A stretch of DNA of 64,000 nt. Origin: Fen-1258 sp964449775 (lineage in GTDB: Bacteria; Bacteroidota; Ignavibacteria; Ignavibacteriales; Melioribacteraceae). Below, in pieces: positions 42,368 through 50,603 of this stretch; the first letter of the stretch is position 1, and the number at the start of each line of letters is the position of its first letter. The stretch covers positions 1 through 64,000 of the forward strand of contig CAYVBQ010000020.1 of NCBI GenBank assembly GCA_964449775.1. The letters run 5' to 3'. The notes beneath the pieces are model-generated. The model was not told the DNA's origin and searched no databases. It saw only the letters and a program-made list of their open reading frames with translations. The translations under genes and the position numbers were made by a program.

Positions 42368-44506
42368 ATGAATAATAGAATTTCATTTTACTTTTCAACA
42401 CTTTTATTATGTTTCTTTGTCGCTTCATTAACTGCTCAATCCATATATGAACCACGTGATCTATCGAAAGTTGAATCATCACTGAAAGATATGGGTAAGA
42501 TGTGGACCTTTGATGACGTGCCGGTTGATGTTTTTAAGAAAGAATACGGATTTCGCCCTACGGAAGATTGGTTAAAAGATGTGCAGATGTCCGCGCTCTC
42601 TTTTGGTGGTGGATGCTCTGCTGCGTTTGTATCTGCAGATGGATTAATCATGACAAATCATCATTGTGGACGTGGTTCATTGCCGGCGCTTTCTCCCAAA
42701 GGAGAAGATTATTTGCGCGACGGTTTCTATGCCAAGACTATGACAGAGGAAATAAAAGTTCCAAGATTATTTGTTGATCAGCTTATGCTGATAGAAAATG
42801 TAACGAGAGAAGTACTTGATGCAATGAAATCCGGTAAGGACGATAATGAAAAAGTAAAACTGCGAAATGAAAAGATTAAAGAACTTGAGGATAAGTTTTC
42901 GAAAGAATCCGGATTATCATGCAGAGTTATACAACTCTACAACGGTGGGAAATACTCTCTTTATGGTTATAAACGTTATGATGATATACGTCTGGTTATG
43001 GCACCGGATTTTCAGATTGCATCAACAGGATGGGATTGGGATAATTTTACCTATCCTCGTTACGAACTTGATTTCATGTTTTTTAGAGCATATGAAAATG
43101 ATATACCGGTAAAAGCTGATAACTTTTTCAAATGGAGTAAAGATGGGGCAAAAGAAGGAGAACCAATTTTTGTTGTTGGAAATCCTGGCAGAACACAGAG
43201 ATTATTTTCTGTTGCCCAGTTGGAATTCTTCCGTGATAAAAATTATAAATATACACTTCTTCAACAGAACGAAATTTACAAAGTCTATTTTGAGTTATTT
43301 CAAAATCATCCTGAGAGATACACCGAATTACTGAATATGGTTATGGGAATTGGCAACGGGCGAAAATCTTATGCCGGTCGTTATATGGGTTTACGAGATG
43401 AATATGTGATGGCTAAGAAAAAAGATTTTGAAAAGAAATTGCGGGATAAAGTAAACTCGGACCCGGAATTAAAAGTTAAATATGGGCACGTCTGGGATGC
43501 AATCAAAAATAATTTAGACGAAATGAGAAAATACGTTGATGAATCCACGGTATTTGCTGTTAATCAAAGAAGCGGGTCGGTTTATTTTTCAATTGCAGAG
43601 AAGGTAATTAAATATGCCGAGCAGATGAAATTACCCGAAGATAAACGCGATGCAGATTTTAAGGCGGATAAACTTGTTGCCACGATTAATGCAATTTATC
43701 CGGCAACCATCGATGAGGAATTGCAGAGCAAATTAGTTCGTGCTCAGATTAATGTTTTTCGCGGAATATTAGGGGATACTCATCCCTTGGTTCAAAAACT
43801 TTATGGGAATGCAAAAGATAATCAAGCGGCTGATTTGATAATGAAAAATTCCTATCTCACTTCCAAAGAAAAGTTTGACGAATTTCTAAAGAGATCGCCG
43901 GATGAAATCCTAACATCCGAAGAACCCTTCATCTATTTTCTACAAAACACACAAAGTAAATTGAAAGAGATGCGAGCGAAGATGACAGAAATTAATAATA
44001 CGCTTACGGTTTTGAATCAACTTCTTGGAGAAATTTGTTATCAAGTCTATGGTGATGAAATGTCACCTGATGCAACCGGAACGTTACGCATCTCTGATGG
44101 ACGTATTGAAGGTTACGAATACAATGGTACTGTTGCGCCAAGTAAAACAACTTATTATGGTATGTATGACCGGTGGAATTCTTTCAACAAAAAGGATTAT
44201 CCATGGGGTTTGCATCCACGCTTCCAAAAAATTCCTGAAGGATTTGATCTCTCTGTGAATGTAGATTTTGCTTCAACGAATGATATCGTTGGCGGAAACT
44301 CCGGCAGTTCTGCAATTAATACAAAAGGGGAAGTGGTAGGATTAGTATTCGACGGTAATCTTGAAAGTCTGGCGGGAGATTTTATCTTCTTACCTGAAGT
44401 TAACCGAACAGTTGCGGTGGATTCGAGAGGATTAATTGTAGCGTTGAAGTATTTTTTCAAAACTGATAGGCTGATTAAGGAACTTATAGAAGGTAAAAGT
44501 GAGTAG
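42368..44506 (+). CDS. S46 family dipeptidyl-peptidase, copy 3 (DPP7-like)
   Basis: The 712-residue protein has a signal peptide (to about TAQ, residue 24). The catalytic His is in GLIMTNHHCGRG, the Ser in VGGNSGSSA (Ser645), and the S1 position 18 residues later is Gly (GLVFDGN). An Asp-rich WDWDNFTYPRYELD segment aligns with the corresponding YDNFTYPRYNLD of copy 1. The C-terminal 68 residues after the catalytic Ser have the same length in all three copies, indicating tandem duplication. A strong terminator follows. Confidence 0.94.
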   Translation: MNNRISFYFSTLLLCFFVASLTAQSIYEPRDLSKVESSLKDMGKMWTFDDVPVDVFKKEYGFRPTEDWLKDVQMSALSFGGGCSAAFVSADGLIMTNHHCGRGSLPALSPKGEDYLRDGFYAKTMTEEIKVPRLFVDQLMLIENVTREVLDAMKSGKDDNEKVKLRNEKIKELEDKFSKESGLSCRVIQLYNGGKYSLYGYKRYDDIRLVMAPDFQIASTGWDWDNFTYPRYELDFMFFRAYENDIPVKADNFFKWSKDGAKEGEPIFVVGNPGRTQRLFSVAQLEFFRDKNYKYTLLQQNEIYKVYFELFQNHPERYTELLNMVMGIGNGRKSYAGRYMGLRDEYVMAKKKDFEKKLRDKVNSDPELKVKYGHVWDAIKNNLDEMRKYVDESTVFAVNQRSGSVYFSIAEKVIKYAEQMKLPEDKRDADFKADKLVATINAIYPATIDEELQSKLVRAQINVFRGILGDTHPLVQKLYGNAKDNQAADLIMKNSYLTSKEKFDEFLKRSPDEILTSEEPFIYFLQNTQSKLKEMRAKMTEINNTLTVLNQLLGEICYQVYGDEMSPDATGTLRISDGRIEGYEYNGTVAPSKTTYYGMYDRWNSFNKKDYPWGLHPRFQKIPEGFDLSVNVDFASTNDIVGGNSGSSAINTKGEVVGLVFDGNLESLAGDFIFLPEVNRTVAVDSRGLIVALKYFFKTDRLIKELIEGKSE

Positions 44507-44531
44507 CTCTTTATTGTAATTATCTTTTTAC

Positions 44532-44559
44532 AAAGGCGGATTATATCGCCGCCTTTTTT
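44532..44559 (+). terminator. Terminator after S46 copy 3
   Basis: AAAGGCGG (44532-44539) pairs perfectly with CCGCCTTT (44549-44556), and the T-run continues to 44559. Confidence 0.92.
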
Positions 44560-44636
44560 ATTCATTTGAAACTTTTTTTACTAAAATATCATTTACAACT
44601 GTAGAAAGAGATAGTACAAAAGGAGAAAGGAAATGA

Positions 44637-44840
44637 ATGCTTTCCAATCAAACACAGTCTTCGCCGTGTAACAAACATTGCATCATGGATCCTATCACTC
44701 AATTATGCAAGGGTTGTTTTAGAACAATAGATGAGATAGTTCAGTGGATTCATTGCTCAGAGGTAATTAAGAATGATATTTTGCATAAGGTAGAAACAAG
44801 AAAATCATCTTTTCAAATAGATAAACAACCGCTTCTATGA
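44637..44840 (+). CDS. DUF1289-like small cysteine protein
   Basis: The 67-residue protein has the DUF1289 pattern SPCNKHCIMDPITQLCKGCFRTIDEIVQW, with four Cys that probably bind a metal or Fe-S cluster. The function is unknown. An AGGAGAAAGGA site precedes it; two ATGs four bases apart occur and only 44637 is in frame. The stop overlaps the cobO start (ATGA, 44837-44840), so both are made together. Confidence 0.8.
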   Translation: MLSNQTQSSPCNKHCIMDPITQLCKGCFRTIDEIVQWIHCSEVIKNDILHKVETRKSSFQIDKQPLL

Positions 44841-45370
44841 AAAAACTCGAACGAGGATTTACTCAAATTTATACCGGTAACGGTAAAGGAAAAACAACTG
44901 CTGCTATTGGTCAGGCTGTAAGGGCTGCGGGCGCCGGTTTAAAAACTTATATCATCCAGTTCATGAAAGATTTTCCATATAACGAATCGAACAGCTTGAA
45001 ACAATTAAGCGATTGGATCACGCTCGAAAAGGTTGGTAAAGATGATTATGTCTTTAGAAAAGAACCGCCGCCTCAAGAAGAAATTGTAAATGCTAAAATT
45101 GCATTAGAAATTGCAAAAGAGAAAATGCTTAGTGGCAATTATGATTTGGTTATTCTTGATGAGATCTGCGTTGCAATCTATTTTGGTCTATTCACGGTTG
45201 AGGATGTTTTACTATTTCTTGATGCCAAACCGGAAAACGTAGAACTAATACTCACCGGAAGATATTGCCCACAAGTTCTTATCGATCGAGCCGACTTAGT
45301 AACCGAAATGAAGGAAGTGAAGCACTATTATCAAAAAGGAATTCTTTCAAGAGCCGGAATAGATTCATAA
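44837..45370 (+). CDS. cobO: Cob(I)alamin adenosyltransferase (CobO/BtuR type)
   Basis: The 177-residue protein has the P-loop TGNGKGKTTAAIGQAVRAAGAG (residues about 13-34), the Walker-B VILDEICVAIYFGL and the C-terminal LILTGRYCPQVLIDRADLVTEM. These define the CobA/CobO/BtuR family, which transfers adenosyl from ATP to cob(I)alamin. It is coupled to the DUF1289 gene. No other cobalamin genes are nearby, so a salvage role is likely. Confidence 0.94.
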   Translation: MKKLERGFTQIYTGNGKGKTTAAIGQAVRAAGAGLKTYIIQFMKDFPYNESNSLKQLSDWITLEKVGKDDYVFRKEPPPQEEIVNAKIALEIAKEKMLSGNYDLVILDEICVAIYFGLFTVEDVLLFLDAKPENVELILTGRYCPQVLIDRADLVTEMKEVKHYYQKGILSRAGIDS

Positions 45371-45505
45371 CGCGACAAGTCGCAATGGTTGATGATTGAT
45401 GGAAAATGGGAAAAGTTATTTAAAATTTTCTTGAACAAAGAAACAAAAAGTTAAATGACAATTCTATAAAGCTGCGTGCTGTTGCAATTTATTCTAAGCA
45501 AACAG

Positions 45506-46558
45506 CTAACGGCTTATGGCTAATTGCTTTCTCTCATACGCAAAATCAACTATCATCTTTAAAGTTTTTTTATGAGAATATCCTGCCTGTTTTGCCGAGC
45601 GCAAAAATCCAGCGCCCGGTGTTAGATCCGGATTTGGATTAACCTCAAGCACATAAAGTTTGTTATCCTCTTTCGAAAGCCGCATATCAACACGGCTATA
45701 ATCGCGTGTTCCAACTGCGCGGACACATTCTAATGCCATTCTTTCAGCTTCTTCACGCGTTTCATCCGGCAATATTGCCGGACAGATAGGAATTGTTTTA
45801 TGGTATGCTTCGTGCATTGGATCCCACTTTGCTTGAAAGCTTACAATCGGGTGTAAATTATCCGGCATACGGGAGAAATCAATTTCGCTAATTGGTAATG
45901 CGACCGGAGTTTTATCACCAAAGACAGCAACATTTAATTCTCTTCCAACAATAAATTCTTCAACAAGAGCCGGCTGCTTAAAAGAATTGAAAACATATTC
46001 AATCCTTTTCTTTAAGGCATCCACGTTATTTACAATCGAATCATTCTCAATTCCAACACTGGCATCTTCCCATGCAGGTTTTACGATAAGCGGATAACGC
46101 AGACCAAGACGGAATGAATGATCCATACTTTTAAATATTTTATAGCGCGGTGTACGTATTCCAAGCGAACCCAAAATTCTTTTTGTGAGAGTTTTATTTT
46201 GACATGTACCGAGCGCCATTGGAGGTGCACCCGTGTATGTGACATTGAGAAGTTCCAAAATGCCGGTGAAGCTCATCTCCAGGCGAGGCTGATCTTTGTA
46301 TAGCTCAACCAGGTTGAATACAACATCCGGTTTATTCTTTTCATAATCCTTCATAAAAAGTTGAAGGTTATCCATAATATTGAGTGTATAGGCTTCATAA
46401 CCGACCTTTTGCAAGGATTTTGCCATATCTTCAAACTCAGAGATCGGATTCAGGTTTTGCAGATCAAAAACGGGCTTAAAATCCAAATCTTTTGCCTTTC
46501 TTTTCTTCTTCTGGTAAAGTTCTGGATTCACCTCATTATATACGATAGCTACTTTCAT
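45506..46558 (-). CDS. ATP-grasp ligase related to D-Ala-D-Ala ligase
   Basis: I prefer ATG 46558, giving MKVAIVYNEVN, over the TTG 33 bases upstream. The 350-residue protein has the DdlA/B-like order: an N-terminal NAD-like fold, GAPPMALGTCQNKTLTKRILGSLGI, LIVKPAWEDASVGIENDS, and the metal/ATP loops RDYSRVDMRLSKEDNKLYVLEVNPNPDL. It should couple an acid to an amine with ATP. It is read divergently from a C39-like peptidase gene (100 bases between starts). Because no cell-wall genes are near, a dedicated small peptide product is possible; true Ddl activity is uncertain. Confidence 0.85.
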   Translation of the reverse strand: MKVAIVYNEVNPELYQKKKRKAKDLDFKPVFDLQNLNPISEFEDMAKSLQKVGYEAYTLNIMDNLQLFMKDYEKNKPDVVFNLVELYKDQPRLEMSFTGILELLNVTYTGAPPMALGTCQNKTLTKRILGSLGIRTPRYKIFKSMDHSFRLGLRYPLIVKPAWEDASVGIENDSIVNNVDALKKRIEYVFNSFKQPALVEEFIVGRELNVAVFGDKTPVALPISEIDFSRMPDNLHPIVSFQAKWDPMHEAYHKTIPICPAILPDETREEAERMALECVRAVGTRDYSRVDMRLSKEDNKLYVLEVNPNPDLTPGAGFLRSAKQAGYSHKKTLKMIVDFAYERKQLAISR

Positions 46559-46658
46559 TATATGCTTATTTTTTTTTAGAAAATTAGACAAATTTGTTTA
46601 GCATATCAAAAGTTTTGTTATTTTTGTCCCCACATATGATTAGCGAGTATTTGATAAA

Positions 46659-47495
46659 ATGAGTTTCTATCCACAACCAAATAAGTACCAGTGCGGACCA
46701 TTTGCGTTAAAGTACGCATTAGTCATGCTTGGTATTTTTAAAGATGAAGATCAGATTGGAATAATTGCCGGCAGCACATGGTGGGCAGGCACAGATGAAA
46801 TTGGTCTTTCCCGAGCTGCGCGAAGATTCAGTTGCAAGCTAAAACATTTTCAATCTAGTAATCCCGATGATGCCCGCCGGATGTTGATCAATGAACTTAA
46901 GAAAGGTCACCCGTGCATACTTAGTGTTAAAAATTGGGAACACTGGTATACGGTTGTTAATTATCAGCAGGGAAAATTTGTTGTGATAGATAGCGAGCTT
47001 GATAAAGTTGTCTCTATTCAAACTTCAACACAACTTGCACGTAAATGGAAATACGTTGAGAAAGGAACCGGCATCAGAAGTTTTGATGGCTATGCTCTTC
47101 TGCCGCAATTCAAAGTTCAAACTCGCGCTAAGTTCACGCTGGATAACGCTAAAGAAGTAATGTATGATAAGAACGAAGACATAGCTAAAAAGTGGGATCA
47201 ATACACAAACGATTTAATTACCATCTGTAAACCGCGCACAAAACTAAGTTACAACATAATCACGTTCTCGGAGTTTCTTCGCCGCAACGAAGAAAATTTA
47301 GTAAAGCGTGTTGCCAACTGGCACGGTGAACCAACCTATTCGGAATTAAAAAAAATCTTAGCTAATATGAAATTCATCGCTGAAGTTTATGACCTTGTTG
47401 TTCCGGAAGATGATGAGAAACGTGCTACGGTAGATCTCGCTTCAATTCTAATGATGTACTCTTGCGGCAAATATGGAATGAACCCGATTTATTGA
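46659..47495 (+). CDS. C39-like papain-fold cysteine peptidase
   Basis: The 278-residue protein starts with the C39-like motif YPQPNKYQCGPFALKYAL (Cys12). His lies in KNWEHWYTVVNY (about residue 95) and a third residue probably in FVVIDSELD. There is no signal peptide or ABC transporter part, so it is a free cytosolic member. The C-terminal about 110 residues (KFTLDNAKEV onward) match no family I know. It diverges from the ATP-grasp gene, and the short shared promoter region suggests joint control. Confidence 0.78.
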   Translation: MSFYPQPNKYQCGPFALKYALVMLGIFKDEDQIGIIAGSTWWAGTDEIGLSRAARRFSCKLKHFQSSNPDDARRMLINELKKGHPCILSVKNWEHWYTVVNYQQGKFVVIDSELDKVVSIQTSTQLARKWKYVEKGTGIRSFDGYALLPQFKVQTRAKFTLDNAKEVMYDKNEDIAKKWDQYTNDLITICKPRTKLSYNIITFSEFLRRNEENLVKRVANWHGEPTYSELKKILANMKFIAEVYDLVVPEDDEKRATVDLASILMMYSCGKYGMNPIY

Positions 47496-47530
47496 GTGTA
47501 GAGTGCAGAACGAAGAATGTAGAGTGCAGA
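47496..47530. repeat. GTAGAGTGCAGAA repeat tract
   Basis: Units GTAGAGTGCAGAA and CAGAATGCAGAG follow the C39 gene. The same kind of tract (AGAATTTAGAATT, GAATGCAGAG) occurs at 62586-62627. It is a dispersed simple repeat. Confidence 0.5.
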
Positions 47531-47606
47531 ATGCAGAGTAAATGAATCATAAACAATTTTGTAGATATAAATCTGTTTAGTGAATAAAGTTTTTTGAGGA
47601 GTTATT

Positions 47607-48164
47607 ATGATCCGTCATCCAAAAATTCTTAACAGAGAAAAAACAGCGTTACTCGTAATTGATATACAGGAAAGAATTCTTCCGGTGATATTAGAGTATG
47701 AACGAGTTGTTGATAATACTCTTAAACTTATAAACGGTTTTATAATTCTAAATTTACCCATCTACTATACCGAGCAATATGCAAAAGGCTTAGGACCGAC
47801 GGGAACAAAAATAAAATCAGCACTTGAACCGGCTGAAGCAATTCAAAAAATGACATTTAGCTGCTATGGCGCAGGTAACCTGTTCGGCGATTTGAAAAAT
47901 GGAGGAATTGGACAAGTAGTTGTTTGCGGAATTGAATCTCATGTATGTGTCTTACAGACCGTGTTGGATTTACTAGCTCACGGTTTTCAAGTGCATGTTG
48001 TTTCAGACGCGGTTTCATCGCGCAGAAAATTTGACTATGAAATTGCATTACGGCGAATGGAAAATAACGGCGCAGAGATAACTCTAACAGAATCTGCTTT
48101 GTTCGAGTTGCTCAACATCTGCGGCACAGATGAGTTCAAAGCTATTTCGAAACTAGTGAAATGA
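47607..48164 (+). CDS. Isochorismatase-family hydrolase
   Basis: The 185-residue protein has the catalytic Asp in ALLVIDIQERILP (Asp19), the Lys before MTFSCYG, and the nucleophile Cys in VVCGIESHVCVLQT. The cis-peptide region before that Cys is typical. It resembles YcaC-type members rather than a proven nicotinamidase. A GAGGAGT site precedes ATG. The stop directly abuts the convergent sixA stop. Confidence 0.9.
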   Translation: MIRHPKILNREKTALLVIDIQERILPVILEYERVVDNTLKLINGFIILNLPIYYTEQYAKGLGPTGTKIKSALEPAEAIQKMTFSCYGAGNLFGDLKNGGIGQVVVCGIESHVCVLQTVLDLLAHGFQVHVVSDAVSSRRKFDYEIALRRMENNGAEITLTESALFELLNICGTDEFKAISKLVK

Positions 48165-48662
48165 TTATTTAGAATGTTTTTTAGGATAGTCAAATAAAAA
48201 CATTTTTCCACCGTGTCTTTCTACTTGTCCCCACGCATTGACGTCAAACTTTAAACCAACAATCGCACACGTTGGCATTTCCGGAATAAATTTATCTCCC
48301 AATAAATTTGCAAGAGAATTTAATCCCGGGTTGTGCCCAAAGAGAAGTACAGTTTGAATCTGATCATCAATCTCGCGAACAACTGTCGTCAATTCGCGAA
48401 TGCCTGCTTCATAAATTCTATCGTCAGTCATAATTTTATCAAAAGGGTATTGAAATTCTTCAGCAAATATTTGTGCTGTTGTATTTGCACGGTTTGCCGG
48501 ACTGCTTAATATAAGTCCCGGTTTAAAACTGTTCTCATTTAAGAGCTTCGCCATAATAGGCGCATCATGTTCGCCGCGTTTGTTAAGAGGTCGTTCAAAA
48601 TCGGATTGATTTGCGTCATCCCAACTTGATTTAGCATGCCGGATAAGATAAAGTGTTTTCAT
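48165..48662 (-). CDS. sixA: Phosphohistidine phosphatase SixA-like
   Basis: The 165-residue protein is a single histidine-phosphatase domain. The catalytic RHA triad is LIRHAKSSWDD (His9), followed by FERPLNKRGEHDAPIMAKLL, LILSSPANRANTTAQIF and the second His in VLLFGHNPGLNSLAN. SixA removes phosphate from histidine of signalling phosphotransfer or PTS proteins. It ends at the stop of the convergent isochorismatase gene. Confidence 0.92.
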   Translation of the reverse strand: MKTLYLIRHAKSSWDDANQSDFERPLNKRGEHDAPIMAKLLNENSFKPGLILSSPANRANTTAQIFAEEFQYPFDKIMTDDRIYEAGIRELTTVVREIDDQIQTVLLFGHNPGLNSLANLLGDKFIPEMPTCAIVGLKFDVNAWGQVERHGGKMFLFDYPKKHSK

Positions 48663-48705
48663 CGCAGTTATCAGTTTTCAGCAAACAGTTTTCAGTTCAA
48701 AAAAA

Positions 48706-49317
48706 TTATTTGGATTGATTTATTATCAGGTGCAACTGATCTTGAAGAATTCTAAGATTTTCTTTCTTCTGTTCGCTAAAGTTTAGAATAGCATATTCTG
48801 TAAAAAAACGATGGCGTGTTACAAAGTCAATTGTCTTGGTAATCCATTCATATTCAGAAAGTCGTCGATGCATATGATTTTCATGTTCGAGTCTGAACTT
48901 ATCATTCCGCGCAAAAAATATTTTTCTGCCAATATGATTCAGATCGGCATCGCAAATAATTTTTTCTAGTTTGTTCTTTGGACTTTGCGGAACCTTTGTT
49001 GCAAGGATGCAGCCGATAACAATGTCGATTCTATCTGAAGGATAATTTTCTTCAGTCAAAAAATTACTGGCGTACATCGCGCTAATCTCTTCATGTCCTT
49101 CCATCTTCTCGAGATACCCCAAATCATGAAACCAAGCGGTAATTTGGATCATCTCCAGTTCATCGGGTGTTAAATTTTCTTTTATACCAATTTCGATACT
49201 TGCCTGAACGACATCTTTTGTGTGTTCAAGACTGTGATATACGTTTTTAATTGGTGTTCTTTCGGTAAGAATAGAAAAAACATAATCCTCTACTTTTTGA
49301 AGATGAGATATGTGCAT
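48706..49317 (-). CDS. HD-domain phosphohydrolase
   Basis: I use ATG 49317 (MHISHLQKVEDYV); a TTG nine codons upstream is also possible. The 203-residue protein has the HD motif: first His in VYHSLEHTKDVV, HD in WFHDLGYLEKMEGHEEISA, and a last Asp in IICDADLNHIG. The layout is that of small HD proteins acting on nucleotides or second messengers; the substrate is unknown. It is read 43 bases upstream of sixA on the same strand, likely in one unit. Confidence 0.88.
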   Translation of the reverse strand: MHISHLQKVEDYVFSILTERTPIKNVYHSLEHTKDVVQASIEIGIKENLTPDELEMIQITAWFHDLGYLEKMEGHEEISAMYASNFLTEENYPSDRIDIVIGCILATKVPQSPKNKLEKIICDADLNHIGRKIFFARNDKFRLEHENHMHRRLSEYEWITKTIDFVTRHRFFTEYAILNFSEQKKENLRILQDQLHLIINQSK

Positions 49318-49449
49318 TACGCGTATCTTTCTAAAAAATTTCAAAAGGAATTTAAGAAAATAAAATAAAGAGACGAACGAAATTCTAATTCAAGCTGAAT
49401 GCTGTGATCTTAAATACTTATCAGATGAAAGATGAAAATGAACCGGTCA

Positions 49450-50163
49450 TCAATGGCAATTCTGAATCGATTCTGCATTTGCGGAAGTTGGATTGAACTT
49501 AGGACTAATAAAAGGAATTCCTAGATTTAAACCGCGCAGAATAAATAACAAAGCGAGTACAATGGCAAGAACCGGAATCAATTTATTGATGCGTCTCCTT
49601 AAATTAAAATTGATTACTTTACCAAGCACAGCAGTTGCAAACATAATTGGAAAAGTGCCAAGACCAAACAACGCCATATAAACAGCTCCATTCAACCATT
49701 CGCCTGTAGAAGTAGCTCCGGCAATACCCACGTAAACAAATCCGCATGGAAGCAGACCGTTAAGTAAACCAATTGTGAATAATGATGAGTTCGATCTTTT
49801 GGAAGTAAGCCGGGAGAAATTTGTTTTAAGAAATGATACGATCGTTTTATAAAAACCAAATTCCGAGACTCTTACTTTTATCTTTCTTGGAATCAGTACG
49901 TAGAGCAGTATGCTAACTCCGAACACAATAGATAAATTCTGTTGTAATCCAAACAGAACCAATCGGCTTCCAAACAATCCGAATAAAGCGCCCATGACTG
50001 TGTAAGTAACTACTCTTCCTAAATTATAAAGGATTCTTCCCAACAATATTTTGAATTGCGTCTCACCGAAAACCGGAAGTGCCAATGCGATAGGTCCGCA
50101 CATCCCAACACAATGGAGACTACCAAATAGACCAACTGCAAATCCTGTCCAGACATCCATCAA
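49450..50163 (-). CDS. SafE/UreH-type membrane protein linked to cbb3 oxidase
   Basis: The 237-residue protein has about six hydrophobic segments and two family marks: the N-terminal GLFGSLHCVGMCGPIALALP with paired Cys, and LLNGLLPCGFVYVGIAGA. It belongs to the TauE/SafE or UreH-like family that sits in cco loci and is thought to help copper or maturation in cbb3 oxidase. It overlaps the ccoH gene by four bases and is last in the ccoG operon. Confidence 0.85.
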   Translation of the reverse strand: MMDVWTGFAVGLFGSLHCVGMCGPIALALPVFGETQFKILLGRILYNLGRVVTYTVMGALFGLFGSRLVLFGLQQNLSIVFGVSILLYVLIPRKIKVRVSEFGFYKTIVSFLKTNFSRLTSKRSNSSLFTIGLLNGLLPCGFVYVGIAGATSTGEWLNGAVYMALFGLGTFPIMFATAVLGKVINFNLRRRINKLIPVLAIVLALLFILRGLNLGIPFISPKFNPTSANAESIQNCH

Positions 50164-50603
50164 TTTACCATTACAATTTTTTCATTGAAATAAGATACAT
50201 TCTTAACGCTCCAATCAATTTTTACTTTCCACAATCCCTTTTCCAACTTTGAGGTCTCTATGATTTGGATTCTTGAAGAATCTGTAACAATATTAGAAAC
50301 GAAATCTTTTTCTTTGTTAGATGGGCGGTAAAAATGAATCGTTCCTCCGATGTCACCTGAGCTGAACATTTTCGGAAATGAAAATTTTATCTGTGCCGGT
50401 TCAACAGTTATATCTATTTGTTCCGTCAATCCCTTTGTGCGGTTTGACTTATCAATCTCTTCCTGATAAACAATTTCTTTTGCGTAGTAGTCATTTGTTA
50501 CTAAACCGACATCTTGACGCATGAAAATAAAAACGACAATCAGCAAGACAAGAACAAAGAATATATAAAATGCCGCAATGTTAAAACCCCAATTCAATTT
50601 CAT
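50160..50603 (-). CDS. ccoH: cbb3 oxidase assembly protein CcoH (FixH)
   Basis: The 147-residue protein has one N-terminal membrane helix (about 8-30, FNIAAFYIFFVLVLLIVVF) and a periplasmic FixH domain (VTNDYYAKEIVYQEEIDKSNRTK). Its place between ccoG and the SafE-like gene fits. It is needed for stable cbb3 assembly in other bacteria. It starts directly after ccoG (no gap). Confidence 0.88.
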   Translation of the reverse strand: MKLNWGFNIAAFYIFFVLVLLIVVFIFMRQDVGLVTNDYYAKEIVYQEEIDKSNRTKGLTEQIDITVEPAQIKFSFPKMFSSGDIGGTIHFYRPSNKEKDFVSNIVTDSSRIQIIETSKLEKGLWKVKIDWSVKNVSYFNEKIVMVN

